The notes: generated by a model from the sequence alone, not told the origin. Positions 34,338 through 43,431 are shown, counted from the stretch's first letter. The stretch is 45,368 nt of DNA from Gammaproteobacteria bacterium (GCA_013289615.1 JABCZO010000034.1:1-45368); one strand, 5' to 3'. Made by a program: numbers and translations.

Positions 34338-35441
34338 CTACGGCCTGAGCGCCAGTTGCGGATACAGCCGTGGCAGCAGCTGTTTGGCGCGCGCCGTGCG
34401 TCGCGAAGCAGTCGATTCATTGATAGTGCAATGGCCGAGTTTTCGACCGTGACGTGGTTCCTTGCGATAGTCGTGCCAATGCAGGCCAGGCTCGGCGAGA
34501 AAGCTGTGCGCTGCAGGCATGGTGCCGATCAGATTGATCATCGCCGAATGCCCGCGCGGCGCGGTGGCGCCGAGCGGCAACCCGGCGATTGCGCGTACGT
34601 GATTCTCGAACTGGCTGGTGACGGCGCCTTCGATGGTCCAGTGTCCCGAGTTGTGGACTCTGGGGGCTATTTCATTCGCCAGCAGGCGTCCACGGTGCAC
34701 GAAGAATTCGATGGTCAGCACACCGACGTAGTTGAAGTGCTCGAGGAGCTTGTGCAAGGCTCGCTGCGCAGCCCGCGCCAGCGCCGGGGCGATCCACGGG
34801 GCGAGCGTCAGGCGCAGGATGCCGTCCACATGGTAATTGCGGTTCAGCGGATAGACGCCGATTTCACCCGCGCGCGTTCGTACCCCAATGATCGACACCT
34901 CGTACTCAAACGGCACGAACTCCTCGTACAGCAGCGGCGCGCTGCCGAGCGCGTCCCAAGCCGGTTCAATGTCGGCGCGGCTGCGCAGCACGTACTGACC
35001 CTTGCCGTCGTAGCCGAAGCGCCGGGTCTTGAGGACGCCCGGCAGGCCGACACGATCCACAGCGCGCGACAGCGACGCGCGGCTGTCGACCGAGGCAAAG
35101 CGCGTGGTGGGGATCGACAGGCGCTCAAAGCATCGCTTCTCGGCGAGCCGGTCCTGTGCAACCGCCAGCGCGCTGAGCGGCGGCGCGATGCGGGTACCGT
35201 GCGCGGCGCGGCGCAGCGCCCCGACGCTGATATTTTCCCAATCGAAACTGATGACGTCACTGCGCCGCGCGAGCTCGGCAAGCAGCGTCTCGTCATGGAA
35301 TTCGCCGGCCAGCAGCGGTGCGATACGCCCCGCCGGCGTATCGGCGCTGCGGTCGAAAAACAGGAAGTCGAGGCCGAGCGGGTAGCCTGCGAGCGCGAGC
35401 ATCTGGCCGAGTTGGCCGGCGCCCACGATACCTATTGTCAT
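34338..35441 (-). CDS. purK: N5-carboxyaminoimidazole ribonucleotide synthase
   Basis: The 367-residue ATP-grasp enzyme starts MTIGIVGAGQLGQMLALAGY and has the grasp region (KTRRFGYDGKGQYVL, then YEEFVPFEYEVSIIGVR) and the EIAPRVHNSGHWTIEGAVTSQFENH signature. It makes N5-CAIR from AIR, bicarbonate and ATP, the substrate of PurE. It starts 18 nt after the purE stop in the minus-strand darP-purE-purK run, with AAGGA as a likely ribosome-binding site. Confidence 0.97.
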   Translation of the reverse strand: MTIGIVGAGQLGQMLALAGYPLGLDFLFFDRSADTPAGRIAPLLAGEFHDETLLAELARRSDVISFDWENISVGALRRAAHGTRIAPPLSALAVAQDRLAEKRCFERLSIPTTRFASVDSRASLSRAVDRVGLPGVLKTRRFGYDGKGQYVLRSRADIEPAWDALGSAPLLYEEFVPFEYEVSIIGVRTRAGEIGVYPLNRNYHVDGILRLTLAPWIAPALARAAQRALHKLLEHFNYVGVLTIEFFVHRGRLLANEIAPRVHNSGHWTIEGAVTSQFENHVRAIAGLPLGATAPRGHSAMINLIGTMPAAHSFLAEPGLHWHDYRKEPRHGRKLGHCTINESTASRRTARAKQLLPRLYPQLALRP

Positions 35442-35459
35442 GGACCTGGGGTCCTTGGG

Positions 35460-35951
35460 TTATGGAGTGCGCGGGTCGGGTTTGGACAGTACCGCTGCGG
35501 TCTGCGTCTCGCGCTGATTCTGCAATGCCCGGGCGATCTGCGGGTAGCGCGGCGCAAGTATCGCGGCGGCGAACAGCGCGGCGTTCGTGGCGCCGGCACT
35601 ACCGATGGCGAAGGTCGCGACCGGCACGCCGGCGGGCATCTGCACCATCGACAGCAGCGAATCGAGGCCGTTGAGGGCGCGCGATTGAACCGGAACGCCC
35701 AATACCGGCAGCGTGGTCTTGGCGGCTGCCATGCCGGGCAGGTGCGCCGCGCCGCCTGCTCCTGCGATCAGCACCTCCAGGCCGCGCGCGGCCGCGCCGG
35801 CTGCGTATTCGAACAGCAGATCAGGCGTGCGGTGCGCCGAGACTACGCGCGTCTCATGCGAGATCGCGAGATGGGTGAGCATTTCGGCCGCAGCGCTCAT
35901 CGTCTCCCAGTCGGAGGACGATCCCATGATGATGCCGACGAGGGCTTTCAT
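35460..35951 (-). CDS. purE: N5-CAIR mutase
   Basis: The 163-residue class I PurE has the signature [12 protein letters not shown], then [19 protein letters not shown] and [31 protein letters not shown]. It converts N5-CAIR to CAIR in purine synthesis, taking the PurK product. Its ATG overlaps the darP stop (ATGA), so translation is probably coupled to that ribosome-assembly gene. Confidence 0.97.
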   Translation of the reverse strand: MKALVGIIMGSSSDWETMSAAAEMLTHLAISHETRVVSAHRTPDLLFEYAAGAAARGLEVLIAGAGGAAHLPGMAAAKTTLPVLGVPVQSRALNGLDSLLSMVQMPAGVPVATFAIGSAGATNAALFAAAILAPRYPQIARALQNQRETQTAAVLSKPDPRTP

Positions 35952-36328
35952 CGAGGCATTTTAGCATCACCGCTGCGGCAGAACTCCGCCAGTGCACGCT
36001 CGATCGGTTCCGCCTCGACCTCACGCATCAGGCGGCCGATGTATTGGCGCTGGCGGGCGAGGGCCGGACCAGTGCGCAGGCGGTGGACCTCGAGGATCGC
36101 TTCGAACAGCGGTTCGGGCAAGTGCAGATGCTGCCGCAGCTCGCGCAACTTCGCGGGACGCATCCTGGTCAGCCCGACGCCAAGCTTCTGCAGCGCTTCG
36201 GCCCGGCGCTTGCGCGCCGAGCGGCTGGGGCGTTCACAGGCCTCGTCGCCTGCGTCAGCGCCCGCGGCCGAGTCAGCCCCGCCGCCGCTGTCGCGGCTGG
36301 CGGCGGTCGATTTTCGCTTGCTCAGAAT
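35948..36328 (-). CDS. darP: DarP/YjgA-like ribosome assembly factor, short form with a non-standard start codon
   Basis: The frame matches the N-terminal half of Yjg[16 protein letters not shown], then [44 protein letters not shown]. It stops there, at about 126 residues, against 183 in E. coli, and the stop overlaps purE. A perfect AAGGAG (36331-36336) lies before ATT (36328) and CTG (36325), and an in-frame TAA lies directly upstream. No ATG, GTG or TTG occurs until an ATG at 36163, inside the conserved region. Initiation at ATT or CTG is therefore likely. E. coli DarP helps late 50S assembly. Divergence from pmbA is the usual arrangement. Confidence 0.75.
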   Translation of the reverse strand: MLSKRKSTAASRDSGGGADSAAGADAGDEACERPSRSARKRRAEALQKLGVGLTRMRPAKLRELRQHLHLPEPLFEAILEVHRLRTGPALARQRQYIGRLMREVEAEPIERALAEFCRSGDAKMPR

Positions 36329-36362
36329 GGCTCCTTAAGGCCGCTGGTGGGCCGCGGGGCGC

Positions 36363-36371
36363 TGTTACAAT
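36363..36371 (+). promoter_or_regulatory. Extended -10 promoter element for pmbA
   Basis: TG-T-TACAAT matches the extended -10 consensus TGnTATAAT with one change. It would start transcription about 45 nt before the pmbA ATG. The gap is shared with the divergent darP gene. Confidence 0.45.
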
Positions 36372-36422
36372 CGGAACTGAAATCATGGCACAGGGCGGGG
36401 CCTGGCAATAAGGAACATAGGG

Positions 36423-37784
36423 ATGGCGCAGCAGGTGGTCGCCGTAAGGCCGGTCGATGCCTCGAGGATCGGTGAACTCAAGCAAGTGGTCGCGAGCGCA
36501 CTGGCCGAGGCCGAGAGCACCGGCGCGAGTCAGGCCGAGGCCGACGTGAGCCTGCAGCGTGGCTTGACGGTGACCGTGCGACTGGGCGAGGTCGATACCA
36601 TCGAATACCACCGCGATCGCGGCCTGTCGGTCACGGTCTACTTCGGTAAGGCGAAGGGCTCGGCGAGCACCGCCGATCTGCGGCCTTCGGCGGTGCACGA
36701 AACGGTGGTCAAGGCCTCGGCGATTGCGCAGCACACCGCTGCGGATCCGTGCGCCGGACTGGCCGACGCAGAAGCGCTGGCGCGCGAGATTCCCGATCTG
36801 GATCTTTATCACCACTGGGACATCCAGCCCGAGCAGGCGGTACAGCTGGCGCGCGAATGTGAGGCTGCCGGCCTGGCCTGTGATGCGAGACTGAAGAATT
36901 CCGAGGGCGCGACCGTAACGACGCACAGTGGCGTGCGTGTGCACGGCAACAGTCTTGGCTTTCTGGCAGGCTTTCCGAGCACCAGCCATTCGCTCAGCTG
37001 CGCGCTGGTGGCGCAGGAGCGCCAGGACATGCAGCGCGATTATTGGTACAGCGTCGCCCGCAATCCGGGCGCGCTCGAATCGGCCAGTTCGATCGGCAAG
37101 CGGGCGGCGCAGCGCGCACTGCGGCGCCTGGGGGCGTGCCAGCTGTCGACGCGGCGCGCGCCGGTGCTGTACGCACCGGAGCTGGCACGCGGCATGTTCG
37201 CTCATTTCGTCGGCGCCATCAGCGGCACCAGTCAGTATCGGCGCTCCTCGTTCCTGCTCAATGCCGCCGGGCAGGCTGTGTTTCCGTCCTTCCTTAATAT
37301 CGTCGAGCGTCCGCACCTGCTGCAGGGACTGGCGAGCAGCCCGTTCGATGCCGAGGGCGTAGCGACGCACGAACGCCAGCTGGTGAGTGACGGCGTGTTG
37401 CAGGGCTACGTGCTGGGCAGCTACTCGGCGCGCAAACTCGGGCTGAAGACCACCGGTAACGCCGGCGGCATCCACAACCTGCTGGTGAGCTCGGGCGAGA
37501 CCGGCAGCTTCGATGAGCTGCTGCGCCGCATGGGTAGCGGCCTGTACGTCACCGAGCTGATGGGCCAAGGTGTCAATGCGGTCACCGGCGATTACTCGCG
37601 CGGCGCCAGCGGCTTCTGGGTCGAGAACGGCGTGCTCGCGTATCCGGTGCACGAGGTGACGATTGCCGGCAACCTGCGCGTGATGCTGCGCAGTATCGTC
37701 GCCGTCGGCAGCGATGTCGACGTGCAAGGCGCCATCCGCACCGGATCGCTGCTGATCGAGGCAATGACAATCGCCGGCGAGTGA
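36423..37784 (+). CDS. pmbA: Metalloprotease accessory subunit PmbA/TldE
   Basis: The 453-residue protein is the TldD partner. It has the TldD/PmbA fold (GLTVTVRLGEVDTIEYHRDRGLSVTVYFG, RRAPVLYAPELARG, GLKTTGNAGGIHNLLV and TELMGQGVNAVTGDYSRGASGFWVENG) but, as expected for TldE, no HExxxH zinc motif. AAGGA lies 8 nt before the ATG. With TldD (31178) it completes the TldD/E protease. It diverges from darP and converges on yihY across 66 bp that hold nothing I can identify. Confidence 0.96.
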   Translation: MAQQVVAVRPVDASRIGELKQVVASALAEAESTGASQAEADVSLQRGLTVTVRLGEVDTIEYHRDRGLSVTVYFGKAKGSASTADLRPSAVHETVVKASAIAQHTAADPCAGLADAEALAREIPDLDLYHHWDIQPEQAVQLARECEAAGLACDARLKNSEGATVTTHSGVRVHGNSLGFLAGFPSTSHSLSCALVAQERQDMQRDYWYSVARNPGALESASSIGKRAAQRALRRLGACQLSTRRAPVLYAPELARGMFAHFVGAISGTSQYRRSSFLLNAAGQAVFPSFLNIVERPHLLQGLASSPFDAEGVATHERQLVSDGVLQGYVLGSYSARKLGLKTTGNAGGIHNLLVSSGETGSFDELLRRMGSGLYVTELMGQGVNAVTGDYSRGASGFWVENGVLAYPVHEVTIAGNLRVMLRSIVAVGSDVDVQGAIRTGSLLIEAMTIAGE

Positions 37785-37850
37785 TCCCGGCAACATTTGC
37801 TAACCCCAAGCGCGCTCCGCGACCGATAGGCAAGCAATCGGCTCAGGCCA

Positions 37851-39221
37851 TCAGCTCTCGCGCCGCTGTTCGGCCAGCGGCTGCCGATCGAGCAACTCGC
37901 TGAGCATCATGCCCGCGCAGCGCTGTTGCCATGCGCGCTCGAGCTCGGCGCAGAACCGCACTATCACCGGCGGTGTTGCCGTGGCAGTGCGGATCAGGCC
38001 GCTGCTTTGCGCGCGCGCCACCATCATTATGGCGACCACGGGGATGTGCGCGATATCGCGCCCGGGCAGCAGCGAATCATCGGCCGCGACGGCGAGAAAG
38101 CCCGACGCTTCAAGCGTCGCGCACATGCGGGCGACGGCGATGCCGGAAAAACCCAGCCGCGTCGCCACGACCGGGATCGTCAGGCGTTCGCCGCCGGCGC
38201 GATAGCGTTCCGCGACCAGGTACATGATGCCGAGCGCGAGCCGCTCGGTGTCGGCGCAGGACAGGCGCGGCTCATGCAGCCCGACACGCAGGTAGTTTGG
38301 ATTCTGCGCATAGAATGAGATCTGGGCGCCGATCAGCAGGATGATCCAGTTGAAATAGGTCCACACCAGCGTGGCGATGATGATCGCGAAACCGGCGTAG
38401 ACGACCGTCAGGCGCGACGAATACAGCACGAATAACGTGAAGAAACGCCCGATCGCGGCCCACAGGATACCGCCGGAGATGCCGCCGGCGAGCGCCGGTC
38501 CGAACCGCACGTTGGTGTTCGGCACCACCATGTAGATCAGCGTGAGCAGTCCCGAGGCGATCAGATAGGGGGCGAGAGTCAAAGTCATTGCAACCACGCG
38601 CACCATCATCGGCAGCTCGGACAGCGCTCGTACCGGCTCGCTCTCGGCCGCGAGACGCGATAGCCCCACCACCGTGGCCAGCAGTATCGGACCGATAATC
38701 AGCAAGGCGACGTACTCGGCCACGCGGCGTCCAAAATTGCGCGGCACGTCCACGTGCCAGACGAAGTTGAACGCGTCCTCGACCTTCTTCATGGTGCTGA
38801 GCAGCGTCCAGATCAGCAGCGCAAGACCCACCGAACCGACCAGGCCGCCGCGGACCTTATTGGCAAATTCCATGACGCGGGCCGTGAGCTCGTCGGCGGC
38901 GCTGCCCATCGGGGAGAAGAAATCATGCACCAGCGGCTCGAGTACGCCCTGGGCATGGAAGCCCGCGAGGATGCCGAAGCTGAAGGCGAGCAGCGGCACG
39001 ATGGCAAGTACGCTCGCGTACACCAGGCCGATGGCGTGCAGATTGAGCCTGCCGCCTGCAAGGTCGCGCAGCAGCGCGTACGGATAGCGCGCCATGCGGC
39101 GCAGCAGCGCGCCGCTACCCGGCTGTTCGGCCTCGGGACCAAACAGCAGCCGGTCCGGCAGGCCATGTATCCGGGTCCACAGATTCCCGGGAGCGGGGCG
39201 TGTATCCGGCGTGGCGCTCAT
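37851..39221 (-). CDS. YihY/BrkB-family inner-membrane protein with a C-terminal winged-helix-like region
   Basis: The 456-residue protein has six hydrophobic spans in residues about 55-320, with family marks LVYASVLAIVPLLAFSFGIL, VEDAFNFVW and FGPALAGGISGGILW. Residues about 340-410 (ERLALGIMYLVAERYRAGGERLTIPVVATRLGFS) look like a soluble winged-helix-type domain, a known architecture for this family. Function is unproven; the old ribonuclease BN name is not supported. I chose the ATG at 39221, 4 bp after the purC stop, implying an operon with purC. Confidence 0.9.
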   Translation of the reverse strand: MSATPDTRPAPGNLWTRIHGLPDRLLFGPEAEQPGSGALLRRMARYPYALLRDLAGGRLNLHAIGLVYASVLAIVPLLAFSFGILAGFHAQGVLEPLVHDFFSPMGSAADELTARVMEFANKVRGGLVGSVGLALLIWTLLSTMKKVEDAFNFVWHVDVPRNFGRRVAEYVALLIIGPILLATVVGLSRLAAESEPVRALSELPMMVRVVAMTLTLAPYLIASGLLTLIYMVVPNTNVRFGPALAGGISGGILWAAIGRFFTLFVLYSSRLTVVYAGFAIIIATLVWTYFNWIILLIGAQISFYAQNPNYLRVGLHEPRLSCADTERLALGIMYLVAERYRAGGERLTIPVVATRLGFSGIAVARMCATLEASGFLAVAADDSLLPGRDIAHIPVVAIMMVARAQSSGLIRTATATPPVIVRFCAELERAWQQRCAGMMLSELLDRQPLAEQRRES

Positions 39222-39225
39222 GCGG

Positions 39226-40137
39226 CTACGGACCGGTGAGCCGGCGCAGTGCTTCGCGATATTTCCCGGCGGTGCGCTCGATGATCTGGCGCGGCAGATG
39301 CGGGCCCGGTGCCCGCTTGTTCCAGTCGAGGGTTTCCAGGTAGTCGCGCACGAATTGCTTGTCGAAAGACGGCGGGCTGCTACCAAGCGTCCAGGTGTCG
39401 GCCGGCCAGAACCGTGAGGAATCGGGTGTCAGGACCTCGTCGATCAGCGTCAGCCGGCCGAGCCGGTCGACCCCGAATTCGAATTTGGTATCGGCGATGA
39501 TGATGCCGCGCACGCGCGCGTGTTCGGCCGCAAATTTGTAAAGCGCGAGCGCGGTGTCGCGCACCGCAGCCGCGAGCTCAGCACCGAGCAGCTGTTCGGT
39601 GGCGTCGAACGAGATATTCTCATCGTGCTCGCCACGGGCCGCCTTGGTCGCCGGCGTAAAGATCGGTGTCGGCAACGCCTGCGCCTGCTGCAGTCCCGGC
39701 GGCAGCGCGATGCCGCAGATGGCGCCGCGGGCGCGATAGTCATTCCAGCCGGAGCCGATCAGGTAGCCGCGCACCACCGCTTCGATCGGCAGCGCACGCA
39801 GGCGCCTGACGATCACCGCGCGACCGTCGAGCAGCGCAAGCTCAGCGGGGTCGGTGACCGCGAAGCTCAGCGGCAGGCCGGACAGGTGATTGGGTACGAT
39901 GTGAGCGGTGCGTGCGAACCAGAACAGCGAGATTTCGTTCAGCACGCGGCCTTTTCCCGGGATCGGATCGGGCAGCACGACATCGAAGGCCGACAGGCGA
40001 TCGGTCGCGACGATCAGCATTCGATCGTCGTCGAGCGCGTACAGGTCGCGGACTTTGCCGCGATGTAGCCGCATCAGTCCCGCTAGCTCGGTCTCATAGA
40101 CCGCGGTTTCGGCAACCGTGCCGGGGGTCGTGGCCAA
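39226..40137 (-). CDS. purC: SAICAR synthetase
   Basis: The 303-residue enzyme joins aspartate to CAIR. Markers are [66 protein letters not shown] and [13 protein letters not shown]. It is the long (about 300-residue) form, unlike the 237-residue E. coli enzyme. The start appears to be TTG at 40137. TATGGT ends 8 nt upstream, so the leader may be 0-2 nt, and no ribosome-binding site is seen. Confidence 0.95.
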   Translation of the reverse strand: MATTPGTVAETAVYETELAGLMRLHRGKVRDLYALDDDRMLIVATDRLSAFDVVLPDPIPGKGRVLNEISLFWFARTAHIVPNHLSGLPLSFAVTDPAELALLDGRAVIVRRLRALPIEAVVRGYLIGSGWNDYRARGAICGIALPPGLQQAQALPTPIFTPATKAARGEHDENISFDATEQLLGAELAAAVRDTALALYKFAAEHARVRGIIIADTKFEFGVDRLGRLTLIDEVLTPDSSRFWPADTWTLGSSPPSFDKQFVRDYLETLDWNKRAPGPHLPRQIIERTAGKYREALRRLTGP

Positions 40138-40269
40138 GGCTTGTTACCATACGGGCGCGTCAAGAGGGCGCGCATCTTGCCGCCCACGCGGCGGCGGGGT
40201 CAAGCATACGCCGCCGCTGGCGGCAGCATTCGGGGAACCAATGAGCACACTGGGCGGGCGGCGCAATTC

Positions 40270-41106
40270 ATGAACTGGGCAGGCAAGATCATCGGCGGCA
40301 CGCTCGGGATGCTGGCGCTCGGCCCGGTCGGCGCCGCGCTCGGGGCGTTCATAGGCCACCAGTTCGATACCGGACAGATCAGCCCGGCGATGTTCACCGG
40401 CGGCCCGGACCCGAGGCTGGTCAACGAGCTGTTCTTTCCGACCGCGTTTCGGGTCATGGGCCATATCGCCAAGGCCGATGGCCGCGTCACCGAGCAGGAG
40501 ATCGCCTCGGCGCGCGCCGTCATGTACGCGATGCACCTGCAGCCGGAGCAGATCCAGGCCGCGATCGCCTACTTCACCGAGGGCAAGCAGCCGGGCTTCG
40601 ACCTCGATGCGGCGCTGGCCCGGCTGCGTTCATCGATCGTGCGCCATCCGGATCTGGCGCAGTTTTTCGTGGAGATCCAGCTGCAGGCATCGCTCGCCGG
40701 CAATGGCCTTTCGGAAGTGCCGCGTTCGCGGCTGCAGCGCGTGGCGCTGCTGCTGGGCCTGTCGGCTACCGACTTCGCGCGGCTCGAGAGCCTGCTGCGT
40801 TTTCGCCAGGGCGCATCGATGGGGGGAGCCGGCGCTGGTGACGCGGGCGGCACCGGCGGGGCGGGCATGGGTGCCGCGAGCGCCAGCAATGAGCGCATCG
40901 CGCAGGCCTATAGCCTGCTCGAGGCCTCGGCGCAGATGTCGGATGAGGATGTCGTGAGGGCGTACCGGCGACAGATGAGCCGCCATCATCCGGACAAGCT
41001 CAAGGCCAATGGCCTGCCGCCATCGATGCTCGAGCGCGCCAAGGAGCGCACGCAGCAGATCCAGGCGGCCTACGAGCTGATCCGCGAGCGCCGGGGAATG
41101 CGCTAG
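40270..41106 (+). CDS. djlA: TerB/DnaJ co-chaperone, DjlA-like
   Basis: The 278-residue protein begins with a glycine-rich TM segment (MNWAGKIIGGTLGMLALGPVGAALGAFIGHQFD), followed by a TerB-type helical domain (about 55-180), a Gly/Ala/Met-rich linker (about 185-208) and a C-terminal J domain with the HPD motif (MSRHHPDKLKANGLP). DjlA recruits DnaK at the inner membrane. The order TM-TerB-J matches the family. I chose the ATG at 40270 because the TM helix begins there; a weak ribosome-binding site precedes it. Confidence 0.92.
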   Translation: MNWAGKIIGGTLGMLALGPVGAALGAFIGHQFDTGQISPAMFTGGPDPRLVNELFFPTAFRVMGHIAKADGRVTEQEIASARAVMYAMHLQPEQIQAAIAYFTEGKQPGFDLDAALARLRSSIVRHPDLAQFFVEIQLQASLAGNGLSEVPRSRLQRVALLLGLSATDFARLESLLRFRQGASMGGAGAGDAGGTGGAGMGAASASNERIAQAYSLLEASAQMSDEDVVRAYRRQMSRHHPDKLKANGLPPSMLERAKERTQQIQAAYELIRERRGMR

Positions 41107-41121
41107 CCCCTGCCGGCGGGC

Positions 41122-41130
41122 TGTTAAACT
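41122..41130 (+). promoter_or_regulatory. Extended -10 element placed for a leaderless rpe mRNA
   Basis: TG-T-TAAACT is an extended -10 ending exactly 6 nt (AGCCGC) before the rpe ATG, so +1 would fall at the start codon. No ribosome-binding site lies close to the ATG. Confidence 0.45.
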
Positions 41131-41136
41131 AGCCGC

Positions 41137-41802
41137 ATGTCCAATACCCACTGGATCGCGCCTTCCATTCTGTCAGCCGATTTTGCGCGCCTGGGCGCGG
41201 AGGTCGACGCGGTGATCGAAGCCGGCGCCGATCTGATCCACTTCGATGTGATGGACAATCACTACGTGCCGAATCTGACGGTCGGGCCGGTGGTGTGCGA
41301 GGCGCTGCATCGCCGGGGCCTTAGCGTTCCGATCGACGTGCATCTGATGGTGCGGCCGGTGGATCGGATCGTGCCGGATTTCGCAGCCGCCGGGGCGAGC
41401 TATATCAGTTTTCATCCCGAGGCCACCGAGCACGTGGATCGGACCATTCACCTGATCCGAGAGCATGGTTGCAAGCCCGGACTGGTATTCAATCCGGCCA
41501 CGCCGCTCGACTGGCTCGACTACACGCTCGATAAGCTGGACCTGGTGCTGCTGATGTCGGTGAACCCGGGCTTTGGCGGGCAGCAGTTCATCGCCGGCGC
41601 GCTGCCGAAGATCGCCGCGGTGCGGCGGCGGGTCGCGGCCAGCGGGCGGCCGGTGCGCATTGAAGTGGACGGTGGCATCAAGGTGGATAACATCGCCGCC
41701 GCCGCACAGGCCGGCGCCGACATCTTTGTCGCCGGATCGGCCATATTCGGCAGCAGCAACTACGCGGCGACCATCGCGGCGATGCGCACGGCACTCGGCT
41801 AG
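41137..41802 (+). CDS. rpe: Ribulose-phosphate 3-epimerase
   Basis: The 221-residue TIM-barrel enzyme interconverts ribulose- and xylulose-5-phosphate. Catalytic and metal ligands are in the usual places: [30 protein letters not shown] (Asp general acid/base), [15 protein letters not shown] and [10 protein letters not shown]. It shares the pentose phosphate pathway with RpiA (44461). It converges on the CRP gene across an 18-bp GC alternation. Confidence 0.97.
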   Translation: MSNTHWIAPSILSADFARLGAEVDAVIEAGADLIHFDVMDNHYVPNLTVGPVVCEALHRRGLSVPIDVHLMVRPVDRIVPDFAAAGASYISFHPEATEHVDRTIHLIREHGCKPGLVFNPATPLDWLDYTLDKLDLVLLMSVNPGFGGQQFIAGALPKIAAVRRRVAASGRPVRIEVDGGIKVDNIAAAAQAGADIFVAGSAIFGSSNYAATIAAMRTALG

Positions 41803-41820
41803 GCGGGCAGCGCGCGCGCG

Positions 41821-42573
41821 TCAGGCCTCGTCATCGTCCTCGTCATCGTCGGCATCGAACGTCGGCTTGGCGGGGGCGACCGGTCGGTCCTTGGACGGCT
41901 TGGCGGGCACGATCACAGGCCGGGTCTTCATCTTCGGGCGGGCGTTGAACACCACGATGGTCTTGCCAGTGGCGCGCAACAGGCCCTGGTCCTCGAGCAC
42001 TTTCAGCACCCGACCGGCCATCTCGCGTGAGCAGCCGACCAGGCGCGACAGTTCCTGGCGCGACACTTTGATCTGCATGCCCTCCGGGTGTGTCATCGCA
42101 TCCGGCTCATCGCACAGGCTGGTGATCGCATGGGCGACACGGCCGGTGACATCGACGAATGCCAGATCGCCGAGTTTGCGATTGGTGCGATCCAGGCGGG
42201 TCGCGAGCTGCGTGGCAAGCTCGAAGATCAGGCCCGGGCTCTCGGTCGCGACCTGGCGAAAGCGCGGGTAGGTCATTTCGGCGAGCTCGCAGGCATTGCG
42301 TGTGCGTACCCAGGCGCTGCGGGTCGGCTGTTCATAGAACAGTCCCATTTCCCCGAAGAACTGGCCCTTGTTGAGGTACGCCAGCACCATCTCATTGCCT
42401 TCCTCGTCCTCGATCATCACTTCGACCGAGCCGCTGATGATGTAGTAGAGAACATCAGGCAGGTCCCCGGCATGGATCAGCACGGTCTTGGACGGCACCG
42501 TGCGGATGCGGCAATAGCTCAGGAATCGATTGATAGCGGGAATGTCGCTCAGCGGTCTGACATTCTCTTCCAT
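41821..42573 (-). CDS. crp: CRP/Vfr/Clp-type transcription regulator with an acidic C-terminal tail
   Basis: The 250-residue protein has a cyclic-nucleotide-binding domain (GQFFGEMGLF at 70-79, Arg85-Ser86), a dimer helix, and a helix-turn-helix (VSRQELSRLVGCSREMAGRVLKVL, about 170-193) closest to Vfr and Xanthomonas Clp. E. coli CRP Thr127-Ser128 align with Thr130-Asn131, so the ligand could be cAMP or c-di-GMP. Residues about 213-250 are an added tail: Pro/Lys-rich, then eleven residues nearly all Asp/Glu. The ATG at 42573 gives a normal N-terminus. Confidence 0.92.
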   Translation of the reverse strand: MEENVRPLSDIPAINRFLSYCRIRTVPSKTVLIHAGDLPDVLYYIISGSVEVMIEDEEGNEMVLAYLNKGQFFGEMGLFYEQPTRSAWVRTRNACELAEMTYPRFRQVATESPGLIFELATQLATRLDRTNRKLGDLAFVDVTGRVAHAITSLCDEPDAMTHPEGMQIKVSRQELSRLVGCSREMAGRVLKVLEDQGLLRATGKTIVVFNARPKMKTRPVIVPAKPSKDRPVAPAKPTFDADDDEDDDEA

Positions 42574-42680
42574 ATTTTTATGGCCTTGGTTCAATGATAA
42601 TTCGATGGCTGCAGCCGGCTTTTTATTACCAATCTGTGCCGGCCGCAAGAGACGCTGCCGCTGCCCTGTGACGGGCGCCC

Positions 42681-43310
42681 TCAAAACCAGTAAGCACTGC
42701 CGGTCATGACGCGCGCGGTAAGTCGCATCAGCGCCGGGATCGGACCGGGCAGCTCGCTCGCCCCGAGGCTGCGTGCAGCCTGCGCGTGCGCGGCCTCATC
42801 GGATCGCATCAGCTCGACGATCGCCCGGCTGCGTTGATCGTCGGCGGGCAGGCGATCCAGGTGGCTCGCCAGGTGCCCCTCGACCTGGCGTTCAGTTTCG
42901 GTCACGAAGCCCAGACTCAGCCGATCGCCAAACAGCGCTGCGGCCGCGCCGATGACAAAGGACCCCAGGTACCAGATTGGGTTCAGGCGGCTCGGCCGCG
43001 AGTCGAGCTCCAGCAGACGGCTCTCGCACCAGGCCAGATGGTCGGTTTCCTCGCTGGCAGCGCGCCGCAGGAATTCGCGGGTGCTGCCGGGCCGGGCCAT
43101 GGCGGCCTGGCCGCGATACAGGCCCTGGGCGGCAATCTCGCCGGCGTGGTTGACGCGCATCAGGGCTGCCGCGTGGCGCTTTTCGGCCTCAGTAAGCGGG
43201 GAGTCGGCCGGTAGAGAAGGGCTGCGGGCGGACTGTGCCGGCGCAAACAGGGTGCGCAACGCCTCGTCCGCCGTTTTTAGCACCGAATCGAGCACATCGC
43301 TGGCCAGCAT
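42681..43310 (-). CDS. coq7: 2-polyprenyl-3-methyl-6-methoxy-1,4-benzoquinone monooxygenase
   Basis: The 209-residue Coq7 is a di-iron hydroxylase of ubiquinone synthesis. Iron ligands lie in [28 protein letters not shown] (ExxH), the second-half Glu region [12 protein letters not shown], and [10 protein letters not shown] (ExxH). Its presence in place of UbiF is typical of Pseudomonas and Xanthomonas relatives. The ATG at 43310 is 6 nt after a perfect TATAAT, so the mRNA may be leaderless; GTG codons at residues 6 and 10 are alternatives. Confidence 0.95.
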   Translation of the reverse strand: MLASDVLDSVLKTADEALRTLFAPAQSARSPSLPADSPLTEAEKRHAAALMRVNHAGEIAAQGLYRGQAAMARPGSTREFLRRAASEETDHLAWCESRLLELDSRPSRLNPIWYLGSFVIGAAAALFGDRLSLGFVTETERQVEGHLASHLDRLPADDQRSRAIVELMRSDEAAHAQAARSLGASELPGPIPALMRLTARVMTGSAYWF

Positions 43311-43316
43311 CGGCGC

Positions 43317-43322
43317 ATTATA
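43317..43322 (-). promoter_or_regulatory. Consensus -10 (TATAAT) placed for a leaderless coq7 mRNA
   Basis: On the minus strand TATAAT is followed by GCGCCG and then the coq7 ATG. The hexamer is a perfect sigma-70 -10, and +1 would coincide with the start codon. The -35 region is poor. Confidence 0.55.
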
Positions 43323-43402
43323 TGTCAGATGGGTGGCGAAGCCCCCGTTCGGGCCCCGGTGGGGATACCGCAGCGGCGCCGCAGCCCCAGGATATGGCAG
43401 TT

Positions 43403-43431
43403 TTGCAAAGCTTGGGGTCCTTGAGTAGACT
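43403..43431 (+). promoter_or_regulatory. Sigma-70 promoter of rplM-rpsI
   Basis: TTGCAA (43403-43408) and TAGACT (43426-43431) are 17 bp apart, a good sigma-70 match. It would give an rplM leader of about 55 nt that includes a GC-rich, hairpin-prone stretch. E. coli L13 represses its own mRNA through the leader; whether that holds here is unknown. Confidence 0.6.

Noticed and set aside
33762..36338. 858-codon open frame on the + strand
   Set aside because: It runs antisense to the ExeA-FHA gene, purK, purE and darP, all of which have clear motifs. The translation is Arg/Gln/His/Leu-rich without domains, which is normal for a GC-rich shadow frame.
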